A stretch of 64,000 nucleotides of DNA from JANXQG01 sp963780045 (GTDB taxonomy: Bacteria > Planctomycetota > Planctomycetia > Pirellulales > Thermoguttaceae), in contig CAVZZZ010000005.1 in NCBI GenBank assembly GCA_963780045.1, positions 248,001-312,000 of the forward strand. The letters are read 5' to 3'. Position numbers and translations under genes: made by a program. This document shows positions 26,448 to 36,313 of this stretch, one piece after another. Each line of letters starts with the position of its first letter. Positions within the stretch are counted from its first letter, which is position 1. The notes below the pieces were generated by a model. That model had not been told where the DNA came from, ran no database searches, and worked only from the letters and a program-made list of their open reading frames with translations.

Positions 26448-27959
26448 TTGAGCAGCGCCCCCGCCCACGATACTGCGCCTCGATCCGGTGGTGCCGAAGG
26501 CCGTCGGCGCTCCCCGAGCGTGCGGCGCTTGCCGGTCAAATTGGCCAGCGACATTCGCCGCGTGATTACCCGCTTTTTCGATCCGGGCGGCGAGCCAAGG
26601 GTCCGCCACATTGTCGAGCATATCGGCGGCCTGAGTGGCGGGCAGGTTGATCGGTTGCTGGACGAAGTGTTCTTGAAGTTCCGCGCCCGGCACGGCAACA
26701 TCGCCGCAGTCTTAGATGAAAACTGCAGCGCGGGCATGGCGATGATCGACATGGCGGACGACCTCTCGCGCAATCGGCGTCTGTTGATCGGCTCCTACTT
26801 GACCGCGGAGTATTCGATCGAGTCGGCGGCATTGTTCAACCCGTCGATAGTCCCGCATCATAATCAGCGCAAACTGCCCGACGGCGCAGTGCGGTTCATC
26901 ATGAGTCTGCGGGCCACGGGCGAGGGGCACGTCTCGTCGATCGTCTTCCGCTCCGGCGTGATCACCTCCGACGACCACGTCCACGTCGACCCGTGCGGTC
27001 GCCATGCTCAGCCCATCCGCGTCGTCCCCGACCAGCGCTACGACAAGCCCTTGTTCCGTCGCAAGCTGGAAGACATCGGCGTCCATGACCGAGTGGTGGA
27101 TCTCGTACTGGAGCGTCTTGCCGACTCCTTTACCGCGGCGGAACTCAAAGCGGCGATCGACCAAGCGCAGACCGCGGCTGCCGAGAAGCTCGCGTTCGAA
27201 GAATCCCTTGAGGCCATCCGCTGGCTCGCGGACTCGAACTACCAGTTGGAATTGCCGCGGGACGCGTATACTTCGGATGTGGTCATATTTCCCCGAACCG
27301 CCAACGAGAGCCACGGCATCGAAGATGTCCGCATGGTGCGCTTCGTCGACGACGACGGCACGGTGACTTACTACGGCACCTGTTCGGCCTACGACGGTTT
27401 CCGCGTGCTGCCGCAACTGATCGAGACCCGCGACTTTCTCCGCATCGGCGTACACACGATCAACGGCGCCTGCGCGCTCAACAAGGGCATGGCCCTCTTC
27501 CCGCGGCGGATCGGCGGGCACTACGCGATGTGTTCGCGCATCGACGGCGAGAACCTGTTCATCATGTACTCCGACATCGTTCACTTTTGGGAGAGTGCCG
27601 AGTTGCTGCAGGTGCCGCGCCAGCCGTGGGAGTTCGTGCAGATCGGAAACTGCGGCTCGCCCTTGGAAACGGCGGAAGGCTGGCTGCTGCTGACCCACGG
27701 CGTAGGTCCTATGCGGACCTACGGCATCGGCGCCGTGCTCTTGGATTTGGACAACCCGCTGAAGGTCATCGGCCGCCTCGATGAGCCGCTCGTCACGCCC
27801 ACCGAAAAGGAGCGCGACGGTTATGTGCCCAACGTGGCCTACTCGTGCGGAGCGATGATCCACAACGGGCATCTGTACCTGCCGTTTGCCACGTCCGACC
27901 GCATTACCCGCATGGCGATGATCTCGCTGGATGCGCTGCTGAAGCGGCTTAAAGGTTAG
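26448..27959 (+). CDS. Long GH130 family protein, copy 3
   Basis: 503 residues, about 150 longer than the other two copies because of an N-terminal helical region. The propeller core has ESHGIEDVRMVRFVDDDG (catalytic aspartate region), GIGVHTINGACALNKG-like substrate strand, and LETAEGWLLLTHGVGPM. This long subtype includes mannoside phosphorylases and hydrolases. The start is TTG at 26448, 13 bases after the corrected desaturase stop, with GGAGAA upstream. It ends a co-directional run that began at the BON gene. Confidence 0.8.
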   Translation: MSSAPAHDTAPRSGGAEGRRRSPSVRRLPVKLASDIRRVITRFFDPGGEPRVRHIVEHIGGLSGGQVDRLLDEVFLKFRARHGNIAAVLDENCSAGMAMIDMADDLSRNRRLLIGSYLTAEYSIESAALFNPSIVPHHNQRKLPDGAVRFIMSLRATGEGHVSSIVFRSGVITSDDHVHVDPCGRHAQPIRVVPDQRYDKPLFRRKLEDIGVHDRVVDLVLERLADSFTAAELKAAIDQAQTAAAEKLAFEESLEAIRWLADSNYQLELPRDAYTSDVVIFPRTANESHGIEDVRMVRFVDDDGTVTYYGTCSAYDGFRVLPQLIETRDFLRIGVHTINGACALNKGMALFPRRIGGHYAMCSRIDGENLFIMYSDIVHFWESAELLQVPRQPWEFVQIGNCGSPLETAEGWLLLTHGVGPMRTYGIGAVLLDLDNPLKVIGRLDEPLVTPTEKERDGYVPNVAYSCGAMIHNGHLYLPFATSDRITRMAMISLDALLKRLKG

Positions 27960-27976
27960 AAAAGGTTGCAAGGGCG

Positions 27977-28040
27977 GAAATGGGGACATCACTGGTTTGT
28001 CGGTTGACCGACGAAAATCATTGATGTCTCCGTTTCCGGC
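27977..28040. repeat. Inverted repeat between GH130 and ClC genes
   Basis: Arms CGGAAATGGGGACATCA and TGATGTCTCCGTTTCCG pair with two mismatches around an inner GTCGGTTGACCGAC hairpin. It sits between two convergent genes and could end transcription on both strands. The same GTGATGTC(T/C)CCTTTTC words recur twice at 56801-56850. Confidence 0.65.
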
Positions 28041-28092
28041 CCCGAGGATGTTTTGCAATGGCCTCGCAATAGTCCCGCTCGGCTCGCGGGAC

Positions 28093-29985
28093 CTACTCCG
28101 CCGGGCCGTGGACCAGCCGCAGATAGGCGCTGGAGATGTCCGAGCGGCTGACCATGCCAAGCAGCCGCCGCCCGGCAAGATCGGCCACGACGGGCACGGT
28201 GATCAGGTCGTTTTCGACGAAAAGCTCCAATGCCCGGTCGAGCGTGTCGTCGGGCGTCAGCGGCTGCACGTCGCCGCGCATCAGGTCGTTGGCAAGCACC
28301 AGGGACTGCAGCGATGGCGCCTGCGACGCCAGGTACACCTCGTCCAACGTGACGACTCCCAAGAGCCGATGCTGGTCGTCAACGACCGGCAGCACGGAGT
28401 GCAAGGCCCCGCCGAGCCGTTCAATGACGGTGTCCAACGTGTCTTGCGGGCGAAGCACGAGGGTCGGTTGTCCGCCTGCGAGGAACTGGCTCACACGGAC
28501 CTCGGCGAGGATCTGCCGCACGAAGCTTCCCTGGTGGACCGGCGAGAGCGAGCGGCTTTCGACCTGCGAGGAATAGATCGACTGCTTGTCGGACAGCAGG
28601 AAGGAGATCGTGCAGACCCACAGCGACGGCAAGAGCAGGTTGTAGCCGCCCGTCATCTCGCTGACCATGATAAGCGTGGAGAAGGGAGTCTTGGCGGCGG
28701 CGGCGAAGAAGCCGGCCATGCCGACGATGACGAAGCTCGCCGGGTGCGGCACGAGCCAGGGCCAGAAATGGTGAAAGACGACGCCCAAGGCGCCGCCTCC
28801 GCAGCCGCCGATGACCATCGACGGCCCGAAGACGCCGCCCGAGCCTCCGCTGCTGATCGTCAGGCTCGTAGTGACGATCTTGCCCAGCGCGATCGTGAGC
28901 AACACAGCGGCGGTCGCGGCGACCCCGCCCGCGCCGTTGGCGTCGGCGTCCAGCGCGCCTTGGATAGCGGAATAGCCGAAGGAGAGCACGGCAAGCACTT
29001 GCGTGTTCCGATGGAGCACGAAGAATAATAAGACGGCCACGACGCCCGTCAGCATCGCGCCCACGGCAGGATGGAAATGCTTGGGAAAGGGCAAGCGGTC
29101 GAACACCCGTTTGCAGCCATAGAAGCAGTGCGTGTAGAACGCCGCCAGAATGGCCATAAAGATCGCCAAAACGAGATAGGGCGCCAAGCGGAGCGGATTA
29201 TCGAAGCTCAGCGGCGGCGTTGTGAACAACGGTTTCCAACCGCTGTAAAAGCCGAAGACGCAGTAGGACACGACGGTGGCCAGTCCGGCGGGCAAGATCA
29301 CCTCGGACTCGAACTCGGTGGAGCTGTAGAGCACTTCGGCGGCGAAGATCGTGCCGGCCAGCGGGGCGCGGAAGATGGCGCCGATTCCCGCCCCCATGCC
29401 GGCCGCCATGAGCACGCGGCGCTCGGCGGGCCGCAGCCTCAGCACGTTGCCCAAGAGCGAGCCAAAGCCCGCGCCGATCTGCGCGATCGGGCCCTCGCGG
29501 CCGCCGGAGCCGCCCGATCCAATCGTCAGCGCGCTGGCCACGATCTTGATCAGCGGCACGCGCGGACGGATTTGTCCCTGCTTGTAGTGATAGGCGGCGA
29601 TCACCGAATCAGTGCCGTGTCCTTCGGCCTCCGGCGCGAAGGTGTAGACGAGTGCCCCGCTGAGCAGGCCGCCGATCGTGGGAATGAGAATCAAGAGCCA
29701 AGGATTGAGCGTTTTCGCCGGTTCGGGCAGCCAAGGCATGGGTGACTCGCCGCCCGGCCGCGGCCGAGCCTCGTAACCCGCCGCAACGCCCAGCGCGTCG
29801 CGCTCGGCAACCCGCGTGGCCACGTAGAAGCCGATCGCCCCGACACCGGCCACGATTCCCACCAGGCCCGAGAGCGCGAAGAGGCGGACTTGCGCGCGGA
29901 AGCGATTGTGGCTGAGTTTGACGATTTGGGGCAGCCAGCCGAAGAAGCCGTCAATCGAGGCAAGTTTGGGAACAATCGATTTCAT
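28093..29985 (-). CDS. ClC-family chloride channel/H+ antiporter with CBS pair
   Basis: 630 residues. The pore motifs are GSGGSGGREGP (156-166) with the gating glutamate E164, and GGVFGPS (382-388). About ten membrane helices span 35-460, and two CBS domains fill the last ~150 residues (VVDDQHRLLGVVTLDEVYL, PVVADLAGRRLLGMVSRSD). The antiporter proton glutamate cannot be placed with certainty. The start is set at 29985 (MKSIVPKLASIDG). An open frame upstream to 30213 is probably not translated because it overlaps the helicase promoter region. Divergent from the helicase gene. Confidence 0.9.
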   Translation of the reverse strand: MKSIVPKLASIDGFFGWLPQIVKLSHNRFRAQVRLFALSGLVGIVAGVGAIGFYVATRVAERDALGVAAGYEARPRPGGESPMPWLPEPAKTLNPWLLILIPTIGGLLSGALVYTFAPEAEGHGTDSVIAAYHYKQGQIRPRVPLIKIVASALTIGSGGSGGREGPIAQIGAGFGSLLGNVLRLRPAERRVLMAAGMGAGIGAIFRAPLAGTIFAAEVLYSSTEFESEVILPAGLATVVSYCVFGFYSGWKPLFTTPPLSFDNPLRLAPYLVLAIFMAILAAFYTHCFYGCKRVFDRLPFPKHFHPAVGAMLTGVVAVLLFFVLHRNTQVLAVLSFGYSAIQGALDADANGAGGVAATAAVLLTIALGKIVTTSLTISSGGSGGVFGPSMVIGGCGGGALGVVFHHFWPWLVPHPASFVIVGMAGFFAAAAKTPFSTLIMVSEMTGGYNLLLPSLWVCTISFLLSDKQSIYSSQVESRSLSPVHQGSFVRQILAEVRVSQFLAGGQPTLVLRPQDTLDTVIERLGGALHSVLPVVDDQHRLLGVVTLDEVYLASQAPSLQSLVLANDLMRGDVQPLTPDDTLDRALELFVENDLITVPVVADLAGRRLLGMVSRSDISSAYLRLVHGPAE

Positions 29986-30265
29986 CGCGCGATGCCAAGG
30001 CGGAAACTGACGCTGTTTTTTACCGCCTGCCGGCGCATTAGGCAAGCCCCGCCTTGAACGGCGCGCGTCCGATTGACAAGTCCGCCGCAGCCTGCAACAA
30101 TTGCCTTTGTCGCTTGGTAGTCGACGGTATAGTCGCCGCAAGCTCCGTTGCACCGCACGCGGGGAGGGAATGGAGCCCGAACATAAGGAGCGCAGCCGTG
30201 GAGCGTGCTGCATGCTTGTTGGCCGAGGATGAATCGGCAGTCAAGTTGGAATCGGCCGGGCCGCC

Positions 30266-32120
30266 ATGGAAGACCGCGGGCGGAATTCCGGTCTCGGTTC
30301 GCGCCTGCCGCCGATAGACGGGCCAGCCGGCCACGACGCTGCCGGTCTGCGGCTGCACCTGGAGCTTGCCCGGCTCGGCTTGCTGCGCGGCTTCGATCAG
30401 TTGCTCTGCCTGGAAGGGCTCACCGGTGTCGAGCATCTGCCGCATCAGGTCGAGACGGTCCGCAAGGTGCTGCGGCATTTCCGCGGGCGAGTGCTCTTGG
30501 CCGATGAGGTCGGCCTGGGCAAGACGATCGAGGCCTGCTTGTTGCTGCGGGAATACCTGCTCCGCGGACTGGCCCGCCGCGTGCTGATCCTCGTGCCTTC
30601 GCCGCTGGTTTCCCAGTGGCAGGAGGAGTTGCTCTCGAAGTTTCACCTCGAGTTCACCGTTCCGCCGCGCACGCCGCAGGCGGACAAAGCGGAATACTGG
30701 GCGGGTACGGACCGCGTGCTGGCCTCGATCGCCTTCGCCAAGAGCCATCGCCGCGCGGAAGCAGTGGCCGCCGCCCCTTGGGACCTGGTAATCGTCGACG
30801 AGGCCCACCACTGCAAGAACCGCGGCACGCGAAACTGGCAGCTCGTCAATTCCCTCACGCGGCGGCAACTGTTCCTGCTCACGGCCACGCCCGTGCAGAA
30901 CAACCTGCTGGAGCTTTACAATCTGCTGACGCTGCTGGAGCCGGGCCATCTGAAGACGGAGACGGACTTCAAGCGGCACTACGTCCGCCGCGGCAATCCT
31001 CGCGACCCGCGGAACCGCGAGCGGCTCCGCGGACTGCTGGGCGAGGTCATGGTCCGCAACACGCGCAGCCTGGTGAATATCGATCTCCCCTCGCGGTACG
31101 CGCAAACCATGATGGCCCAACCGCACGGCGACGAAGCGGTGCTGTACCGGCGGTTGAACGACTATCTCCGCCGGCGAAAGGCCCTGCCGGGCGCGGCGGA
31201 GGAGGACGCTGCGGAGGAAGACGAGGCAGCGGGCGACGAAAGAAAGGGGGAAAGGGAGAAAGGGAGAAAGGGAGATAACGCTAGCTTCCATTCTCTGTCG
31301 CTCCCCTTCTCCCCTTCTCCCCCTCTCCCTTTCTCCCCTTCTCCGCTCGGTCGCAAGCAGCTTAGCGCCTTGCTCTTGGCCTCCGGCAGCCACCCCAGCG
31401 CTGGCGCGAACGCTGGAGAAGGTGGCTGGCGGCAACCCTATTGCCGCCGAAATCGTCGCCTTGGCGCAACGAGTAGGGCGGTCGGCGAAGGACGAGAAGC
31501 TCCTGGGGCTGCTCGGCCAGAGCCGCGGCGACAAGGTGCTGATTTTCGCCAATTTCCAGCGGACCTTGGAACGCATGCAACAGTTGCTCCGCGACGCGGG
31601 AATCGCCTTCGTCACCTTTTCCGGGGCCGAGTCCAGCCGCGAGAAGGACGAGGCCGTCGAGGCATTCCGCCAGCACGTGCCCGTCATGCTCTGTTCGGAA
31701 AGCGGCGGTGAGGGCCGCAATCTGCAGTTCGCCAACACACTGGTGAACTACGACCTGCCCTGGAACCCCATGAAGATCGAGCAGCGAGTCGGCCGCATCC
31801 ATCGCATCGGTCAGACCCGCGAGGTCTTCATCTTCAACCTCTGCACGGTTGGCTCGCTGGAAGCCCAACTGCTGGACCTTTTGACCGAGAAGATCCGCAT
31901 GTTCGAGCTGGTTGTGGGCGAGGTCGGCTCGATCCTCGGCAACCTCGAAGGAGGCGAGGAGTTCGAGACGCTCGTGCTCAATCTCTGGCTCCGCTCGCAC
32001 GACGACAAGGACCTTGCCCAGTCGTTCGGCGCCTTGGGCGATTCGCTGCTGGACGCCCAGGAGCAATACCTGGAGAGCAAACAGCTTGACGAAGCGCTCT
32101 TTGGCGAGGATTACCAATGA
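30266..32120 (+). CDS. SNF2-type DEAD/DEAH helicase (one frameshift, repeat insertion)
   Basis: An SF2 translocase. Lobe 1 has LLADEVGLGKTIEACLLLRE (Walker A), VIVDEAHHCKN (DEAH box) and FLLTATPVQNN (motif III). Lobe 2, after a frame change near 31420, has KVLIFANFQRTLERM, MLCSESGGEGRNLQFA and QRVGRIHRIGQTREVFIFN (motif VI). Between the lobes is an in-frame polypurine/polypyrimidine insert (31244-31345) that is not part of the family. It overlaps the next gene by four bases (ATGA), and the two are very likely a functional pair. RapA-like remodelling or phage-defence roles are possible; no decisive domain is visible. Confidence 0.85.
31244..31345. repeat. Purine-rich/pyrimidine-rich inverted repeat inside the helicase gene
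   Basis: A run of GGGAGAAA units (31244-31274) is followed by a run of CTCCCCTT units (31301-31345), so the strand can fold into a long hairpin. Its translation is low-complexity (KGEREKGRKG then SPSPPLPFSPS). It lies exactly between the two helicase lobes and is close to the frameshift. Confidence 0.85.
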
Positions 32121-33148
32121 CCGCCGGCACGCAGATACGCGACGAGTTGCAGTCCTTCGCTACGGCGCTTTTGGAGCGCCGCGGCGGCTGGTCGATTGGC
32201 CTGCCGGCGCGGGGGAAGGGACCGCGATCGTGCCCGACGAAGTGGCCGCGGCGTTGGAAGTGCGCGGCGAGGTCGTGCCCCTTTCCACCGAGCCGGGCCG
32301 GCCCGGCTGGTGCGTCAATCTGGCGGGCGATTTCCTGGAAACGGCCGGTCGCGTGCTGCGATTGGAACCACGGCTGGGCGATTTCGAGGTGGCCGATCTC
32401 TACTTGAAGCGCGGCACCTTGGACGCGGCCGTGCAGCGGACCTTCGCGTGGCTCAATGCCAAGGTCACAATCGCGGACACGCGGTTGCTGCCCGTCGAAT
32501 ACCACACCTGGTGGTTCCGCGCGGCGATTGCGTCGGAGGACCGCTGGGAGACGCGGACGTGCGTCACGATCAACGCGGCGTCCGGCGCGGAGATCGAGTT
32601 GCCCGACCCGTTGCAGCAGTGGGGGCTGCGCCCGCGCGCTGAATCTCGGTCGCCCGGCCGAAGCGACGTATAAACGGGCCGTCGCCCGCGCCGTGCCGCG
32701 GCTGCGCGAGTCGGCGGCCGACTTCTTCCGCCGCATGGACGCGCGCCTGGCGGCCGACCGCCGCCGCTTGCAGGACTACTACGGCGCCTTGCTCCGCGAA
32801 GCGGGCCAAAAGAAGCACCGCGGCGGAGAACCGCCCGACAAGGAAAAGGTGGCCGCGCACAAGCGGGCCGTCGATCTGGAACATCGCCGCAAGTTGGCCG
32901 AATTGGAGGAGCGCTACGCGATGGAAATCGTGCTGGAGCCGCTGGTGCTCATTCGCACGTCGATGCCGGCGCTTGCCGTCGATTTGTTGGTACAGCGGCG
33001 GCGCGAGCGGCGGACGCACTCCGTCTATTGGAACCCGCTGTTGAAGCAGCTTGAGCCGATGTGCTGCTCGCGCTGCGGCGGCGGGGCCTTCACGCTGTCC
33101 TTCACCGACGAAGAAGTGAATCCGCTATGCGCGGCGTGCTCGCGGTAA
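32117..33148 (+). CDS. Helicase partner protein with coiled coil and zinc ribbon (two frameshifts)
   Basis: About 340 residues pieced from three frames: MTAGTQIRDELQSFATALLE, from about 32190 the segment IVPDEVAAALEVRGEVVPL through VEYHTWWFRAAIASED, and from about 32640 LGRPAEATYKRAVARAVPRL to the end. The C-terminal third has a charged coiled coil (HKRAVDLEHRRKLAELEERY) and a four-cysteine zinc ribbon (MCCSRCGGG and CAACSR). Overlap with the helicase stop implies cotranslation. I do not know its function. DNA recognition for the helicase is a reasonable guess. Confidence 0.65.
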
Positions 33149-33330
33149 TGACCGGGGTTAGGTGCATCTCGTGCATTTTGGGTCGCGAGGCTACCGCTTG
33201 GCGACGGGAAAGGGAACCCGATCACCAAGCGGAACAACGCTGCTCCTCCCTTCTTGTGGAGAGTAATACGTGCATTTAGAATGACAGATGTACGGAATTC
33301 GTGGTCCTACGCAGGGCGATCCTTAAGCCG

Positions 33331-35884
33331 ATGTGCGAATCAGCGATTGAAATCGCGCGAACCCGAACCCGACAGCTACTCCAGTTTCTGCGGGAGTTCC
33401 AGCGGCTCAAAAAGCCGCCCGTTCGCAGCATCCACGAGTATCCGTGGCACCTAACATTGCGCCAAGTTCCGCGACATCCTTCAATTGTATTGGGCCATGT
33501 TGTCAAAGGCGGCTTGCTGGAGGATTCGGGATTGCCTAACGGCTTAGTTTTGCGGGCCGGCAGGCCGCCGCAAACGCCCTGTCCACAGCCGCCGACTGAG
33601 CTCAAGAACTGGCTCCTCGGGGGCTGGCAGAAGATAGATGAAAATATCGAATTTCTCGATTCGCGCAATGAAGGCGCTGGCGGGGACACGCGCACTATTC
33701 AATTCAACTCCGACGAGCGTCGAGTTCGACTGAGTCAAGAATGGGCGGCGAAGCGCAATGACTGGGTGATTGCCGAAACTCCTGCGCACAAGCCGAGGAA
33801 TTGTACCAGCGCCTTTATTCTTTGTACGGACAACTGCAGCGCGAATCCGAGAACGTGCGATTGATCTTGGGCGATGGTGTGCTTCAAGCCGAAGACAGTG
33901 TCGGCCGAATTGAGCATCCGGTCCTATTGCAGACGGTTGAGCTTCGCTTCGATCCGAAAGTGCCGGAGTTCTGTTTGGTTGAAACCGACGACCCTCCCGA
34001 ACTGGCGATGCCTTTGATCAGTTCCATATTCGCTCCCGCAACGGCAGGCGCTCCAAGGCTGGCTGCAGACGATCTCAACTCCCGGTTTTGCTACAGGCGT
34101 GCGTTCCGCGCAACTGAAGGCGCAGGCTCGTCGACTGCTCGCCAACTGCCGATCCGCGGTACCGGTTTGGATTATGCCGCTTTCGCGGGTTGCGGAGTCG
34201 TTCGATTTCGCAACGGAACATTTCGACGTTGCGATCATCGACGAAGCCAGCCAGTGCGATGTGCTCGGCCTACTGCCCTTGATGATCGCGAAGGAGGTTG
34301 TCATCGTCGGCGATCACGAGCAGGTGAGTCCTTCCGCTGTCGGTCAGAACTTGGGTCAAGTCCAGTCGTTGATCGATCAGTACCTCCAGCATATCCCGAA
34401 CCGCGAACTCTACGATGGCAGAAGGTCGATCTATCATCTTGCGCAGACGTGCTTCGGCGCGACGATCCGCCTGGTAGAGCATTTCCGGTGCGTACCGGAG
34501 ATCATCCAGTTCAGCAACAGCTTGTGTTACGCTGGCGATATTAGGCCGCTTAGGGAAAGCCAGGGGGTTCGCACGCGGCCGTTTGTGCTCGAGCATCGCG
34601 TTGCGGAAGGCAAAGACTCGGGGAAGGTTAACACGATTGAGGCCACCGAGGTTGCTTCGCTCGTCGTCGCGGCAACGCAGCAACCGGAATACGCCGGCGC
34701 GACGATGGGCGTAATCAGCATGGTCGGCGACGAGCAAGCGCGGTGCATCGACTTGGTTTTGCGCCGTCGCCTCTCCGAACCCGAGTACGCCGGCAGGCGC
34801 GTTCTATGCGGAAACGCCGCTGAATTCCAGGGGGACGAACGATCGGTGATGTTTCTTTCGATGGTCAACTCGTCCGACGGGGCGCCGTTGCCGATACGGC
34901 AAACGCCGGATTTTCGACAACGTTTCAACGTTGCCTCGAGCCGTGCCAAGGACCAGTTATGGGTCGTTCATTCATTGAGCCCGGATACGGAACTGCAGCC
35001 CGGCAACCTACGACTGCGCCTCATCCAACATGCTCGCAATCCTAAGGCATTAGTAGAGCAATTGCGGTTCGCGAATCAAAGAGCACAGTCTGAGTTTGAG
35101 CGTCGGGTGATTCGTTGGCTATCCGACCAAAGTTTTCGATTGGCGGCGCAGTGGGCCGTCGGCGCATTCTCCATCAATATCGTCGTATTTGGAAGCGACG
35201 GCGCAAAAGTCGCCATCGAGTGCGATGGAGATCGATATCATACCCTTGAGAACCTTGAGGCGGATTATCGACGGCAACTTATGCTCGAGCGACTGGGTTG
35301 GCGCTTCATTCGAATTCGATCCTCGCGCTTTTTCCGAGATCCTGACGAAACAATGACGCGAGTGATTGAACGACTGGAGGAACTGGGAATTCAACGAACT
35401 GGCGCATCGGAAGCGCCTGCCGAAACACACGATGACGAACTCCGTGAGCGGGTAGTTCGCCGCGCCGCGGAGCTGCGGCGCGAATGGCAAGACCAGGATT
35501 CGTGTGAAGTAAGCAACGAAGCCCTGCGACGAAGGGGTAGCGGCGCCGCTCCTTCCGCGCCGACCCCCGCGAGCTCGCCAAAGGAGCCTTCGACCAAAAT
35601 CGCGGTTCCTGCGACGGTCCTACCGGGTGCGCAAGAGCCGAACAGAACCGCGGAGGATCGTCAAGCGTGGCAGATGACGCTAGTTGAATGGAAGGACGAG
35701 TGCAGTTGCTTGTATAATCAATGGGAAGCGGAACGTGACGAAGCTCTTTGGCAGCAACTAGTCCGATGGAAAGGCGTGAACATTAGGCTCGGCTGTGGTG
35801 CGCACAGACTCGCCGTAGAACGCGCGCGCCGCGACGGATTGCCTGTCCCAGAGAGAGTCCTAAATGACTATCCCGATCTTCAGT
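33331..35884 (+). pseudogene. SF1 (Upf1/Dna2-like) helicase with DUF559-type nuclease, Walker A region deleted
   Basis: The N-terminus (MCESAIEIARTRTRQLLQFL) begins at 33331 and shifts frame near 33790. The N-terminal region ends near 34060 at LISSIFAPATAG. The sequence then jumps to a part that normally lies after motif I: SAVPVWIMPLSRVAESFDF, DVAIIDEASQCD (motif II), VVIVGDHEQVSPSAVGQ (motif III), RFNVASSRAKDQLWVVHS (motif VI). No GxGK(T/S) motif is present in any frame, so the ATPase should be dead. A DUF559/Vsr-like nuclease fold follows (VAIECDGDRYHTLENLEADY, RLGWRFIRIRSSRFFRDP), then a ~130-residue tail. The last 590 codons are open. Confidence 0.7.
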
Positions 35885-35989
35885 GACGGGTTGGCGCACG
35901 CCGTCCGTCTTCTGCCGCAGCAACGGCGGGAGCGATAGCGGCTCATGGCGCGTTATCAATCGCGCCTTGGGCGGCATGGTCCTCGGTTT

Positions 35990-36214
35990 TCAATTGTTTG
36001 AAGAACTCTCAAGCGACTCGTAGTCGGTGTATTCGCCGCGCTCAAGCTGATCTGTGCCGATTTGCACCTGACGACGGAATTCCTCTCGCTGGCGGTCCCG
36101 CTGGGAAAGCAATCGCAGGGCCTCTCCAACGACCTATTCCTCGGATTGGAACTGTTCACTTGCGACGGCGGTCTTCACGAATGTCTGGAAGTCCACTGGT
36201 ATCTCAACCGTCAT
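35990..36214 (-). pseudogene. ParD/RHH-type antitoxin relic with an in-frame stop
   Basis: The minus strand reads MTVEIPVDFQTFVKTAVASE, QFQSEE, then TAG (36134-36136), then VVGEALRLLSQRDRQREEFR and a C-terminal ERGEYTDYESLES. This is the ribbon-helix-helix antitoxin layout with one nonsense codon where E is expected. Further left, a MSRYRS start resembles the first residues of a ParE toxin but is quickly lost near the SF1 helicase end. A decayed parDE pair fits best. Nothing else is seen in the 35885-36313 gap. Confidence 0.55.
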
Positions 36215-36313
36215 GGTTTCTGCTCTCCCTTTAGCTTGCTCATGCGCCACAGATTCATCATAGTGTGCGCCGCGCCGGTGGTCAACACGCGCACCCGCCG
36301 TTAGAATAAGTTG

